64,000 nucleotides of DNA from Leptotrichia sp. oral taxon 847 (lineage in GTDB: Bacteria > Fusobacteriota > Fusobacteriia > Fusobacteriales > Leptotrichiaceae), in NCBI RefSeq assembly GCF_001553645.1, contig NZ_CP014231.1:992001-1056000 (forward strand), read 5' to 3'. Numbering within the stretch: the stretch's first letter is position 1; every line of letters begins with the position of its first letter. Positions 54,728-61,923 of the stretch are shown here, piece by piece. The notes beneath the pieces were generated by a model. It ran no database searches and was not told the origin of the DNA. It worked only from the letters and a program-made list of their open reading frames with translations. The position numbers and the translations under genes were made by a program.

Positions 54728-55141
54728 TTTTTTAAGCAGAAGTGCTCATCGCCGCACCCCTGCACCCCGGCAAGGCTCAAGACATTTTTATGCACTGCCA
54801 AAAAACTCGCTTACGGCGGGGCAGTTTTGTCAGCACATAAAAATGCTCCGACGGTTTAAATTTTACTATTATACAAAAGGTGTCGTGATTTTTTTGGAGT
54901 AAAGACGATTGTTTGAGCACGTCTAGTGCGAGTTTCGGCTTTGCTTCAAAAAAATGCTTAGACGAGCGTGGGGATTATAAGGGGAAATGGCGGTCCTTTC
55001 CCCTTATGTAAAAAAATAAAAAAATAATATTAAACAAAATAACATCTTGTAATCAAGAATAACTTAAAAAATTTGAAATTAAAAAATCTGCCCCTAAAAT
55101 TTTTAAACCATCTTTTTTTCGATGGTGTAAAAATTTTAGAA
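54728..55141 (-). repeat. Intergenic repeat family, copy B (longest, G+C-rich)
   Basis: The 727-base gap between the HAD gene and spoVG is mostly this element, on the opposite strand from copies A and C. It is visibly richer in G+C than everything around it (for example CCGCACCCCTGCACCCCGGC from 54753). It carries an inverted repeat, CATTTTTATGCACTG (54783) against CAGCACATAAAAATG (to 54845). A second stem is formed by AAGGGGAAA and TTTCCCCTT near 54980-55012. A near-perfect 19-bp hairpin sits at 55096-55141. No reading frame looks protein-coding. Confidence 0.7.
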
Positions 55142-55242
55142 ATAGAAAAAAATTGTTATTTTATGAATTTCGTGAATTGAATAAAAAACTTAAAATAGAA
55201 GTTTTTATTTACTTGATATATAAAAAATATCGAAGAATTCTC

Positions 55243-55270
55243 TTGTTTTTTATGATAAATGAGGTATAAT
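55243..55270 (+). promoter_or_regulatory. Promoter of spoVG
   Basis: TTGTTT (55243-55248), 16-base spacer, TATAAT (55265-55270), 35 bases before spoVG, which has AAAGGAG before its ATG. Confidence 0.65.
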
Positions 55271-55305
55271 TATATTGAAAAAATAACAGAAAAGGAGAAA
55301 AAATT

Positions 55306-55587
55306 ATGAAAGTAACAGATGTTCGTATTAGAATAGGAAAAAAGCCCGAAGATGCTAATGATAGATTAAAGGCACATGTGGACATTACTTTTGAAGATAG
55401 CTTTGTTATTCATGGTTTAAAAATAATTGATGGTCAAAATGGTTTATTTATTGCAATGCCATCTAGAAAAATGCCCAATGGGGAATTTAAAGATATAGTT
55501 CATCCTATAACTCCTGAATTGCGACAAGAAATAACAAAAGTTATACTTGATAAGTTCAATGAAGAAAGTAATAAAATAGAAGAATAG
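55306..55587 (+). CDS. spoVG: Septation protein SpoVG
   Basis: A 93-residue protein that aligns along its whole length with SpoVG: MKVTDVRIRIG, LKAHVDITFEDSFVIHGLKI, NGLFIAMPSRKMPNGEFKDI and HPITPELRQEITKVILDKF. SpoVG binds nucleic acids and modulates division, virulence and envelope genes in non-sporulating bacteria as well. It has a promoter directly upstream and is isolated on the plus strand. It is followed by a weak hairpin TAGTT/AACTA, then a stem CTCC...GGAG near 55615-55636. Confidence 0.95.
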   Translation: MKVTDVRIRIGKKPEDANDRLKAHVDITFEDSFVIHGLKIIDGQNGLFIAMPSRKMPNGEFKDIVHPITPELRQEITKVILDKFNEESNKIEE

Positions 55588-55650
55588 TTTTTTAACTATT
55601 TCTTGCAAAAATTCTCCAACTCTTACAAGTGGGAGATAAGTGCTTTTTTC

Positions 55651-55679
55651 TTGGTATTTTTTAGAAAATATGATATATT
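55651..55679 (+). promoter_or_regulatory. Promoter of a candidate small RNA
   Basis: TTGGTA (55651-55656), 17-base spacer, TATATT (55674-55679), with TG at 55671-55672 making an extended -10. No reading frame with a ribosome site follows. Confidence 0.5.
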
Positions 55680-55685
55680 CAATCT

Positions 55686-55825
55686 AATAACAATCTTTGA
55701 ACTGCCCAGAAATCTTGATAAATAATATGCAGCATATACTTTTTAAGAATCTGCATTTTTAAATTGGAACAGTTCATTTACACCATATTTTTTTTAATTT
55801 TACAAATATATGGTGTATTTTTTTT
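55686..55825 (+). ncRNA. Candidate structured small RNA ending in a terminator
   Basis: About 140 bases between an extended -10 promoter and a strong terminator. The body contains nested inverted repeats: GAACTG (55699-55704) with CAGTTC (55770-55775), and ATGCAG (55727-55732) with CTGCAT (55751-55756). ATATGCAGCATAT is also self-complementary. The terminator arms are TACACCATAT (55779) and ATATGGTGTA (to 55817), followed by eight T. There is no ORF with a ribosome site. It does not look like 6S, SRP, RNase P or tmRNA. The class is unknown. Confidence 0.45.
55779..55825. terminator. Terminator between candidate small RNA and the TIGR02206-type gene
   Basis: Stem TACACCATAT/ATATGGTGTA with T-run 55818-55825 on the plus strand. 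A-run on the other side allows it to end the minus-strand gene at 55843 as well. Confidence 0.7.
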
Positions 55826-55842
55826 AATTCTTAGTTACAAAT

Positions 55843-56529
55843 TTAATCAAACTTGCTTTTTATTTTTATTTTTGAAAAAAAATAAAGTAAAACCTCCAGT
55901 AGTATCATTACAGTAATCAATCCCACTCTATACACCCAAAAAGGTTTTACAAATCCAAATAATTTAGGTGCAATATATTCTCGTAAAAACATCGCATTCA
56001 CATCTTTAAACAAATAATTATAAAATACAGCGTACAAAAATATCCCTAATAAAGTTATTATAGATTGAAAAAGACCTTTCTTTGTCGGAGTCCCATTTAA
56101 ATATTTGGCACCAAAAACTGCAGCAAAAACAATTAGAGCATGCATTATCATAAAGATATAAACATAATAATTGTTATAATAATTTGTAATACCAGGCAAA
56201 ATCAATGCTAAAACAGGACCAAAAGATAAATAATAAACGACATTATACAAGTATTCCGTTCTAAAAATGAGATAAAAAGCAGCAAAAATCGCAACAAAGT
56301 TACAAAGATGAACAAGCATTACATTATAAATCGGTTCATTTTGATAAATCACCCGATAGACAGAATCAACTACTTTAAAGAATAACAAAAAATATCCCAA
56401 AAAAAGTGAATATTTTTTTAAATCAAGTCTTTTAAAAATTTTTGGAATAAAAAGCAGCAAAGTGCAGAATAATGCTGAAACAATAAATGTTTCTATATGA
56501 ATTGGACTAAAATAACTAAAATTATACAT
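55843..56529 (-). CDS. TIGR02206-type (YwaF-like) membrane protein
   Basis: A 228-residue protein with about seven membrane helices. It starts MYNFSYFSPIHIETFIVSAL and has LVHLCNFVAIFAAFYLIFR, YLSFGPVLALILPGITNYY and YIFMIMHALIVFAAVFGAKY. This H-L-C-N and H-A-L pattern is that of the YwaF/TIGR02206 family of unknown function. The frame is open 13 codons upstream, but AGAGAGGGAATTT precedes the ATG at 56529. It lies 44 bases downstream of the MFS transporter. Confidence 0.75.
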   Translation of the reverse strand: MYNFSYFSPIHIETFIVSALFCTLLLFIPKIFKRLDLKKYSLFLGYFLLFFKVVDSVYRVIYQNEPIYNVMLVHLCNFVAIFAAFYLIFRTEYLYNVVYYLSFGPVLALILPGITNYYNNYYVYIFMIMHALIVFAAVFGAKYLNGTPTKKGLFQSIITLLGIFLYAVFYNYLFKDVNAMFLREYIAPKLFGFVKPFWVYRVGLITVMILLEVLLYFFSKIKIKSKFD

Positions 56530-56573
56530 AAATTCCCTCTCTTTTTGCAATTTTTTTAATTTTACCATAAATT

Positions 56574-57782
56574 TTAGTTTTTTTCTATTTTTTCTTTATC
56601 AAATTTATTTAATAAAATAAGCAAAAATACAACTCCCATCACGACAATATTTGTAATAAAAGGTAAAAATTCACTCATTTTTAGTAAATGTCCCGACAAA
56701 AGTGAACCTATTGCATTTCCAAGCGATCCTACAGCAGACGCCACTCCTAAAATTTTCCCCTGATTTTCTTTATACCTTTTAGCAATAATTGTATTTCCTA
56801 GTGATCTTACCATTTCGTAAGTCATTGTATAAATTGCCATTATAATATACGGAACTACTCCTGATTTTATTTTTAACAAAATTACTGTCATAAGCGCTAT
56901 TCCAATTAAAATCATAAATTTATAAATATTTTTTTCTTTAATTTTTAAAACTAATTTTTCCAGCAAAAATGCCGTTCCAAAAAAGGCACTAAGCGAGGAA
57001 CACATAACAAAAGTTCCTATCGTATTTGAAGAGACTTTTTCATTAAATCTCAAAAAATAGTTAAGTGCATTTGCATATGAATAAATCCCTATTCCAGAAA
57101 GCAAAATTATAAGGCAAAAATATTTTGAATAATTGTCCAATTCTTTTATATATTTAAAAGTTGCAAACGGATTTAATTTTTTTCTGTCCATTTTTTCCAC
57201 TTTATCTTGTTTATTAACAATTTCTTTCATAAGAAATAATATAACAATTGAAACTATGCTTCCACATATAAATTGCAATGCAAACGAATAACTGGGATTG
57301 ATGTCAGCCACCATTCCTCCGATCTTTTGTCCAATTGCACCACCGATTACAGTAGCAGAACTAACCTTCGCGATATTTTTAGCTTTGTCACTGCTTTTTG
57401 ACAATTGACTTACATATCCAAAAGCAATTGCATAAGTTCCTCCAGATGCAAATCCTGAAACAACTCTTGCAACAAATACAAAAGGCAATTGCGTAACAAA
57501 TCCAAAAAATAATTGCGACGTCCCATAAATAACCGGCATAAAAACAAATAACTTTTTCATCCCAATGTGATCCGCAATAGCACCTAAATACGGCGATGAA
57601 ATAAACATAGCTACACTCATAAATGCCAGAAGTTCCCCTGAAACACTTTTTTCCCATCCTCTCATTTCAATAAGTGCAGGAGTTCCTGGATGACCAAGAT
57701 TATAGACAATAATACATAAAAACATCATTACTATCATTTTATTAATATTCTTTTTCTTTTCTAATTCAACTTCTTTTTCCAT
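56574..57782 (-). CDS. Major facilitator superfamily transporter
   Basis: A 402-residue protein with 12 predicted helices. The A-like motif between helices 2 and 3 reads GAIADHIGMKKLFVFMP, helix 4-5 region ARVVSGFASGGTYAIAFGYV resembles drug/proton antiporters (DHA1), and AVGSLGNAIGSLLSGHLLK lies in the second half. The substrate is not readable. It is the gene nearest to the tRNA cluster and precedes the TIGR02206-type gene in a small unit. Upstream DNA up to the tRNA-Arg gene has no clear promoter. Confidence 0.85.
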   Translation of the reverse strand: MEKEVELEKKKNINKMIVMMFLCIIVYNLGHPGTPALIEMRGWEKSVSGELLAFMSVAMFISSPYLGAIADHIGMKKLFVFMPVIYGTSQLFFGFVTQLPFVFVARVVSGFASGGTYAIAFGYVSQLSKSSDKAKNIAKVSSATVIGGAIGQKIGGMVADINPSYSFALQFICGSIVSIVILFLMKEIVNKQDKVEKMDRKKLNPFATFKYIKELDNYSKYFCLIILLSGIGIYSYANALNYFLRFNEKVSSNTIGTFVMCSSLSAFFGTAFLLEKLVLKIKEKNIYKFMILIGIALMTVILLKIKSGVVPYIIMAIYTMTYEMVRSLGNTIIAKRYKENQGKILGVASAVGSLGNAIGSLLSGHLLKMSEFLPFITNIVVMGVVFLLILLNKFDKEKIEKN

Positions 57783-57889
57783 TTATTCCTCCCTTAATTT
57801 TTTTCAAAAAAAAATCAATAAAAATTATTTATTGACTTTTCATTTCTAATATTTCAATTTACTAACTTATCAATTTTATATTTTTTAAA

Positions 57890-57966
<77 letters not shown>

Positions 57967-57989
57967 AAAAAAACTACTTTAAAAAAAAA

Positions 57990-58084
57990 TGGCGGAGAAG
58001 GAGGGATTTGAACCCTCGATCCAAGTTTTAGCCCGGATACTCCCTTAGCAGGGGAGCGCATTCGGCCAGCTCTGCCACTTCTCC
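57990..58084 (-). tRNA. tRNA-Ser (GCT)
   Basis: GGAGAAG acceptor, anticodon loop CTGCTAA, long variable arm typical of serine tRNAs, TTCAAATC T-loop and encoded CCA. Confidence 0.95.
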
Positions 58085-58097
58085 AAAATCATATTTA

Positions 58098-58184
58098 TGG
58101 CGGGTGAACTGGGATTCGAACCCAGACATCTTGCGATTTCGCCGGTTTTCAAGACCGGTCCCTTAGCCGTTCGGACATCCACCC
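58098..58184 (-). tRNA. tRNA-Ser (TGA)
   Basis: GGGTGGA acceptor paired with TTCACCC, anticodon loop CTTGAAA, long variable arm, TTCGAATC T-loop and encoded CCA. Confidence 0.95.
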
Positions 58185-58243
58185 ACACGTTACATGTGTC
58201 ATTTTATCATATTTTATTGAACTTGTCAAACATTTTTTAACTT

Positions 58244-58340
58244 TTAGATAATGTAAAAATTTTAGCGACAAATTTTAATTTCAATATTTTTTAACTTATT
58301 CTTGACTACAAGATGTTATTCTGTTTAATATTATTTTTTG
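58244..58340 (+). repeat. Intergenic repeat family, copy D (one end only)
   Basis: GACTACAAGATGTTATTCTG near 58314 and the flanking TTATTC and TTTAATATTATTTTTT blocks match, on the opposite strand, the end of copy B around 55025-55066. The similarity continues to AATGTAAAAATTTTAG near 58250, matching the B hairpin arm. Only about 100 bases of the family are present. Confidence 0.55.
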
Positions 58341-58350
58341 TAAAATTAAA

Positions 58351-58392
58351 AAGAAACTGTTTCATAGAATTATTTCTTATAAGACAGTTCTT
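58351..58392 (-). terminator. Terminator of the tRNA-ybaB transcript segment
   Basis: Arms AAGAAACTGT and ACAGTTCTT with a long A/T-rich loop, followed on the minus strand by TTTTTAATTTT. It lies after the micro-ORF at 58420. Confidence 0.5.
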
Positions 58393-58419
58393 CTTCATTT
58401 TCAATATTTTTAAAATTTA

Positions 58420-58470
58420 CTAGTCTGATATTCTTCCAAATTCATCAGTGGGTAAATTATCCACTGACAT
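58420..58470 (-). CDS. Candidate 16-residue micro-ORF
   Basis: ATG-to-TAG frame encoding MSVDNLPTDEFGRISD, preceded by AAAGGAG with ideal eight-base spacing. The first codons include half of an inverted repeat TCAGTGG/CCACTGA (58445-58467), so a hairpin forms just after the start codon. It lies between ybaB and a terminator. It may be a small protein, a leader-like peptide, or the eroded start of a longer gene. Nothing downstream in frame supports the last option. Confidence 0.4.
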   Translation of the reverse strand: MSVDNLPTDEFGRISD

Positions 58471-58520
58471 AATAAACTCTCCTTTAATTTAAAAATATAT
58501 TTTATGTAAACAATTTTTTA

Positions 58521-58880
58521 TTAAAATAATCCTGGAATGCTTACACCACCTGTAACAACTTCCATTTCCTTTTCAGCCATTTCTTCAGCTTTATCTAAAA
58601 TTTCATTTACTGCATTTATAATTAAATCTGAAACAATTGTCGAATCATTTTCTTCAACAGCGTCCTTTAAAACATCCAAAGAAATTGATAAATCAACTAT
58701 TTTTTTTTGACCATTGGCTTTAACAGTGATTCCCCCACCAGCTACAGAACTTTCTACAAATTTATCTTTCAATCCGTCTTGGATTTTCAACATTTCTTGT
58801 TGCATCACTTGAGCTTGTTTTATAATATCTTGTTGGCTTCCTCCTGATTTATTTCCTGCTCCTTTTATTTTTCTAACCAT
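58521..58880 (-). CDS. YbaB/EbfC nucleoid-associated protein
   Basis: A 119-residue DNA-binding protein of the YbaB family. MVRKIKGAGNKSGGSQQDII precedes the core QAQVMQQEMLKIQDGLKDKF, VESSVAGGGITVKANGQKKI and VSDLIINAVNEILDKAEEM. The family is a dimeric tweezers-like fold that binds DNA with little sequence preference. In many bacteria it is next to dnaX and recR; here it is embedded among tRNA genes, with tRNA-Tyr upstream, and is probably read from the tRNA promoter. Confidence 0.9.
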   Translation of the reverse strand: MVRKIKGAGNKSGGSQQDIIKQAQVMQQEMLKIQDGLKDKFVESSVAGGGITVKANGQKKIVDLSISLDVLKDAVEENDSTIVSDLIINAVNEILDKAEEMAEKEMEVVTGGVSIPGLF

Positions 58881-58943
58881 AATTAATATTTCCTCCTACG
58901 AAATTATATGATTTCAACATTTAATAATCTTTATAAAAAAAAA

Positions 58944-59028
58944 TGGTGGAGAGAGAAGGATTCGAACCTTCGAAGGCTGAGCCGGCAGATTTACAGTCTG
59001 ATCCCTTTGGCCACTCGGGAACCTCTCC
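58944..59028 (-). tRNA. tRNA-Tyr (GTA)
   Basis: GGAGAGG acceptor, anticodon loop CTGTAAA, long variable arm as in bacterial tyrosine tRNAs, TTCGAATC T-loop and encoded CCA. Confidence 0.95.
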
Positions 59029-59048
59029 ACAACATTATTAATTTTTTA

Positions 59049-59124
<76 letters not shown>

Positions 59125-59130
59125 ATAAAA

Positions 59131-59207
59131 TGGCGGAAGTGACGAGATTTGAACTCGCGACATCTTGCGTGACAGGCAAGCACTCTAACCAGCTGAGCTA
59201 CACCTCC
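59131..59207 (-). tRNA. tRNA-Asp (GTC)
   Basis: GGAGGTG acceptor, anticodon loop CTGTCAC, TTCAAATC T-loop and encoded CCA. Confidence 0.95.
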
Positions 59208-59213
59208 ATAAAA

Positions 59214-59289
59214 TGGTGGTCACAATTGGGCTCGAACCAATGACCCCCTGCTTGTAAGGCAGGTGCTCTCCCAACTGAGCTATGCGACC
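59214..59289 (-). tRNA. tRNA-Val (TAC)
   Basis: GGTCGCA acceptor, anticodon loop CTTACAA, TTCGAGCC T-loop and encoded CCA. Confidence 0.95.
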
Positions 59290-59300
59290 ATTAACTTGGA

Positions 59301-59375
59301 TGGTACGGTCTAGGGGAGTCGAACCCCTGTTGCCAGGATGAAAACCTGGAGTCCTAACCACTAGACGAAGACCGC
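59301..59375 (-). tRNA. tRNA-Glu (TTC)
   Basis: GCGGTCT acceptor with a G-U closing pair, anticodon loop TTTTCAT, TTCGACTC T-loop and encoded CCA. First gene after the promoter. Confidence 0.95.
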
Positions 59376-59413
59376 ACGTTTTGTAAAAAAACATTTTCTT
59401 ACAGACGAAAAAA

Positions 59414-59442
59414 ATTATATCATATATTCTTTGCATTGTCAA
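59414..59442 (-). promoter_or_regulatory. Consensus promoter of the tRNA cluster
   Basis: TTGACA (59437-59442), exactly 17 bases, TATAAT (59414-59419): both hexamers are perfect. It lies 38 bases upstream of tRNA-Glu and probably drives all five downstream tRNAs and ybaB. Confidence 0.85.
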
Positions 59443-59555
59443 CACTTTATTTTACAATTTTTATATAACTTTTCAACTTTTTTATATTTTATAAAGTAAT
59501 TTAAATTTTTTGTTAAACCAATAAAATATGAATCTAATTTTTTTATAAAGCAAAA

Positions 59556-59579
59556 AAGTAAGTTACCGATAACTTACTT
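59556..59579 (-). terminator. Terminator overlapping the rpmB stop codon
   Basis: Arms AAGTAAGTTA (59556-59565) and TAACTTACTT (59570-59579), loop CCGA, then TTTTTTG on the minus strand. The stop codon (59574-59576) is inside the stem. Confidence 0.8.
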
Positions 59580-59837
59580 TACTGAAAATAATGCTTTTTG
59601 AATTTTAGGACTTAATGTTTTAATGTTTTTTAATAATATTTTTTTTACTTGTTCAACATTTTTCCCTTTTAGTGTTTTCATAGCTTTTGTACAAACTTTT
59701 ACTCTTACTTCACTTCCGTTAATATTTAAAAGCATTGTTTGTAAATTTGGTTTCCATATTCTTTTTGTAGCTTTGTGAGAGTGGCTTACTCTATTTCCGT
59801 GGCTAACTTCTTTTCCAAAAACTTCACATCTTCTCAT
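59574..59837 (-). CDS. rpmB: 50S ribosomal protein L28
   Basis: An 87-residue protein with MRRCEVFGKEVSHGNRVSHS, TKRIWKPNLQTMLLNINGSE and VRVKVCTKAMKTLKGKNVEQ. These are the L28 signatures. Only the first cysteine of the usual CxxC zinc ribbon remains (CEVFG), so this is a zinc-independent-looking variant. It stands alone with its own promoter, an unusual leader and a terminator. Confidence 0.92.
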   Translation of the reverse strand: MRRCEVFGKEVSHGNRVSHSHKATKRIWKPNLQTMLLNINGSEVRVKVCTKAMKTLKGKNVEQVKKILLKNIKTLSPKIQKALFSVK

Positions 59838-59955
59838 TGTTTTTCAACCCTACTAAAACTAGTAGCTCCTTTCTTATTTTTCTATAGTTTTCACTATTTA
59901 TAATATTTAATTTATTAACTAATTTTATTTTTTAGTTAAAATTCTTCACATATCG
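59838..59955 (-). promoter_or_regulatory. rpmB leader with a hairpin between the Shine-Dalgarno site and the start
   Basis: The leader is about 118 bases. It contains AACTAA/TTAGTT (about 59913-59935) and, near the start, AGGAG (59866-59870) followed directly by CTACT-agtttt-AGTAG (59850-59865). The Shine-Dalgarno sequence is 28 bases from the ATG unless that hairpin forms, which would bring the two close. The layout suggests structural control of L28 translation. Confidence 0.45.
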
Positions 59956-59961
59956 GCTTAC

Positions 59962-59990
59962 ATTTTACCATATTTCATAAAATTTTACAA
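59962..59990 (-). promoter_or_regulatory. Promoter of rpmB
   Basis: TTGTAA (59985-59990), 17-base spacer, TAAAAT (59962-59967) preceded by TGG (extended -10). Confidence 0.6.
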
Positions 59991-60009
59991 GTCTTTTCCA
60001 CACTGTCAA

Positions 60010-60399
60010 TTACTTTTTTTCAAAAAATTGTTTTAAATTTGGTGGAAAATAATTTGGGCCTTTTATCACCTTTCCATCTTTTCGATAAATTGGATTTCCA
60101 TCTTCGTCCAATTTACTAAGATTACTTCGGTGAATTTCTTCGAAGACATCGTCGATTACATCCTGCATACCATGCTCTATAATTGTGCCGCAAAGAATGT
60201 AGAGCATATCTCCTAATGCATCTGCCACTTCCACTACGTCTCCATTTTGAGCTGCTTCCAAATACTCTTCATTTTCTTCTTGCATTAAGTTAAATCTTAA
60301 TTTTTCTAATCCATCTTCTAATTTCCCAATCGGCTTACTAGAATTTCCCAATTTATAAATTCTATGAAACTCTTCGACACACTCTATTTTTCTTTTCAT
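60010..60399 (-). CDS. MazG/HisE-like nucleotide pyrophosphohydrolase
   Basis: A 129-residue all-helical protein with the metal-binding EENEEYLEAA ... EVADALGDMLYILCGTI pattern (ExxE, then ExxD) of the MazG/phosphoribosyl-ATP pyrophosphohydrolase superfamily. Members hydrolyse nucleoside triphosphates or related pyrophosphates; a house-cleaning role is usual for such stand-alone forms. The C-terminal HRSNLSKLDEDGNPIYRKDG resembles phage and plasmid MazG-like proteins. It starts 17 bases after the small membrane-protein gene at 60417. Confidence 0.85.
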   Translation of the reverse strand: MKRKIECVEEFHRIYKLGNSSKPIGKLEDGLEKLRFNLMQEENEEYLEAAQNGDVVEVADALGDMLYILCGTIIEHGMQDVIDDVFEEIHRSNLSKLDEDGNPIYRKDGKVIKGPNYFPPNLKQFFEKK

Positions 60400-60416
60400 T
60401 CATTTTCCTTTCATTC

Positions 60417-61001
60417 TTATATCAAAATCATTGTGCTTATTATGAGTAAAATTAATATTTTTACAATATCTGTATACAGAACTACTGCTACATAAAACGT
60501 TATTTTTTCTAAAAATTCAGTTTCTTTATTTTCTAAAATTTTTATTTCTATCATTTTTTTTATTTTTCGCAAATCAAAAATTATTAAAATTATTGCTAAA
60601 AATAGCGATACCAATAACAATATTATAGGCAATACCCCTATATTTCTCTGAAATAAAAGCTTTATTTCAGAAGAAAAAATTGATAAATTTAAACCTGTCA
60701 AAAGCGAATAAATTACAAAACTTGATTTTATAATTTTTTTACTTTTATTGATTATCATTTTGTACAAAAAAAATGTTAAAAAAATTTCTAGAATAATTAC
60801 TGCAATAAATAAAATTGATTTTATATCTGAAATCTTTTTTATTCTAAAAATATACATAATTTTGTACATTTCAGTTTCTAAATTTAACATCTGCGATAGC
60901 AAAACTGAAATAATTATTCCACAAAGCACCCAAATTTTGCTATTTATAATCTCATCATCAATAAATTTTCTTACATCTTTATCCAATTTATTATCCTGCA
61001 A
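60417..61001 (-). CDS. Degenerate Bax-inhibitor-1-like membrane protein (paralogue)
   Basis: A 194-residue protein with about five to six helices. Several segments echo the Bax-inhibitor-1 protein encoded just upstream: FVIYSLLTGLNLSIFSSE against FVVYSILTGISFSVLFAAD, and the C-terminal FDLRKIKKMIEIKILE against VDINRIKNNIVNHAVQ. The central part around YGYVTNEDLTKFG is missing, so it is about 60 residues shorter. It is probably a diverged tandem duplicate; whether it still functions is unclear. Transcribed downstream of the hairpin at 61032-61066. Confidence 0.6.
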   Translation of the reverse strand: MQDNKLDKDVRKFIDDEIINSKIWVLCGIIISVLLSQMLNLETEMYKIMYIFRIKKISDIKSILFIAVIILEIFLTFFLYKMIINKSKKIIKSSFVIYSLLTGLNLSIFSSEIKLLFQRNIGVLPIILLLVSLFLAIILIIFDLRKIKKMIEIKILENKETEFLEKITFYVAVVLYTDIVKILILLIISTMILI

Positions 61002-61031
61002 ATTCTTCTCACTTTCTAAAAAAAGTAAAAT

Positions 61032-61066
61032 TGCTTTAAAGTTAGAAAACTTCCAACTTTAAAGCA
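61032..61066. terminator. Terminator-like hairpin between the two Bax-inhibitor paralogues
   Basis: Perfect 12-bp arms TGCTTTAAAGTT (61032-61043) and AACTTTAAAGCA (61055-61066). The plus-strand side is followed by CTTTTTG; the minus-strand side by AATTTTACTTTTTT. It may only attenuate reading into the downstream paralogue. Confidence 0.7.
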
Positions 61067-61093
61067 CTTTTTGTATCAATATTTTTTTGATTT

Positions 61094-61852
61094 TTACTTT
61101 CTTCTTCCCAATATTCTTAAAATGTAAAGGAATAAATTTATAAAATCTAAATATAAACTTAGAGCTCCCACGATTTCAATTTTATCAAGAACTTCAGTAT
61201 CACCTTGCACAGCATGATTAACTATATTATTTTTTATTCTGTTTATGTCAACGGCAATAAAAATAACAAATACGATTACTCCAAGAATTGTTGTAAACCA
61301 AACTATACCATCACTTTGTAAAAATATATTTACTATACTTGCCAAAATAATTGTAATTAATCCCACTGTTGCGATGCTACCAAATTTTGTCAAATCTTCA
61401 TTTGTAACATAACCATACACACCCAAAATCAAAAATAGCAATGCTGTAATAGAAAATGCTGTAATCACGATATTTAAATCAGCTGCAAAAAGGACTGAAA
61501 AACTTATCCCTGTGAGTATTGAATATACAACAAACATCAATTTCAAAACACTTGACGACACTTTATAAATTAAAAATGTGAATGCCAAAACTGTTACTAA
61601 TTCTAATATTACTGATATTTTTACTAAAGCTGAAAACATTTCATAAGAAAACATTCCAGCATAAGCTGCATTTATTACAAAAAATCCTGCAATTCCAGAT
61701 AATACCAATCCGAAAACCATCCACAACACACTTCCTCGAACTTTTGAAGCAACTAATTTGTTTAAATCTCCATAAGTCGCCATTTTAGGAAATTTTTCTT
61801 CGTTTTTGTATTCCTGTTCTAAAAAGTCATTGTTTTCATCATAATTACTCAT
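61094..61852 (-). CDS. Bax-inhibitor-1/YccA-family membrane protein
   Basis: A 252-residue protein with seven predicted helices belonging to the BI-1 family (YccA/YbhL). Key segments are KVRGSVLWMVFGLVLSGIAGFF, FMVFVVYSILTG-like helix, GVYGYVTNEDLTKFGSIATVG and AVDINRIKNNIVNHA. The C-terminal ALSLYLDFINLFLYILRILGRR holds the conserved acidic residues that sense pH and calcium in homologues. In bacteria YccA restrains FtsH; the role here is inferred. GAGGTGATTTTT precedes the ATG at 61852. Confidence 0.88.
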   Translation of the reverse strand: MSNYDENNDFLEQEYKNEEKFPKMATYGDLNKLVASKVRGSVLWMVFGLVLSGIAGFFVINAAYAGMFSYEMFSALVKISVILELVTVLAFTFLIYKVSSSVLKLMFVVYSILTGISFSVLFAADLNIVITAFSITALLFLILGVYGYVTNEDLTKFGSIATVGLITIILASIVNIFLQSDGIVWFTTILGVIVFVIFIAVDINRIKNNIVNHAVQGDTEVLDKIEIVGALSLYLDFINLFLYILRILGRRK

Positions 61853-61923
61853 AAAAATCACCTCTATTTTTATTTATTTAGTAACTTTTTAAATTACAAT
61901 CTAAAATAATTTTTTGCATAAAA

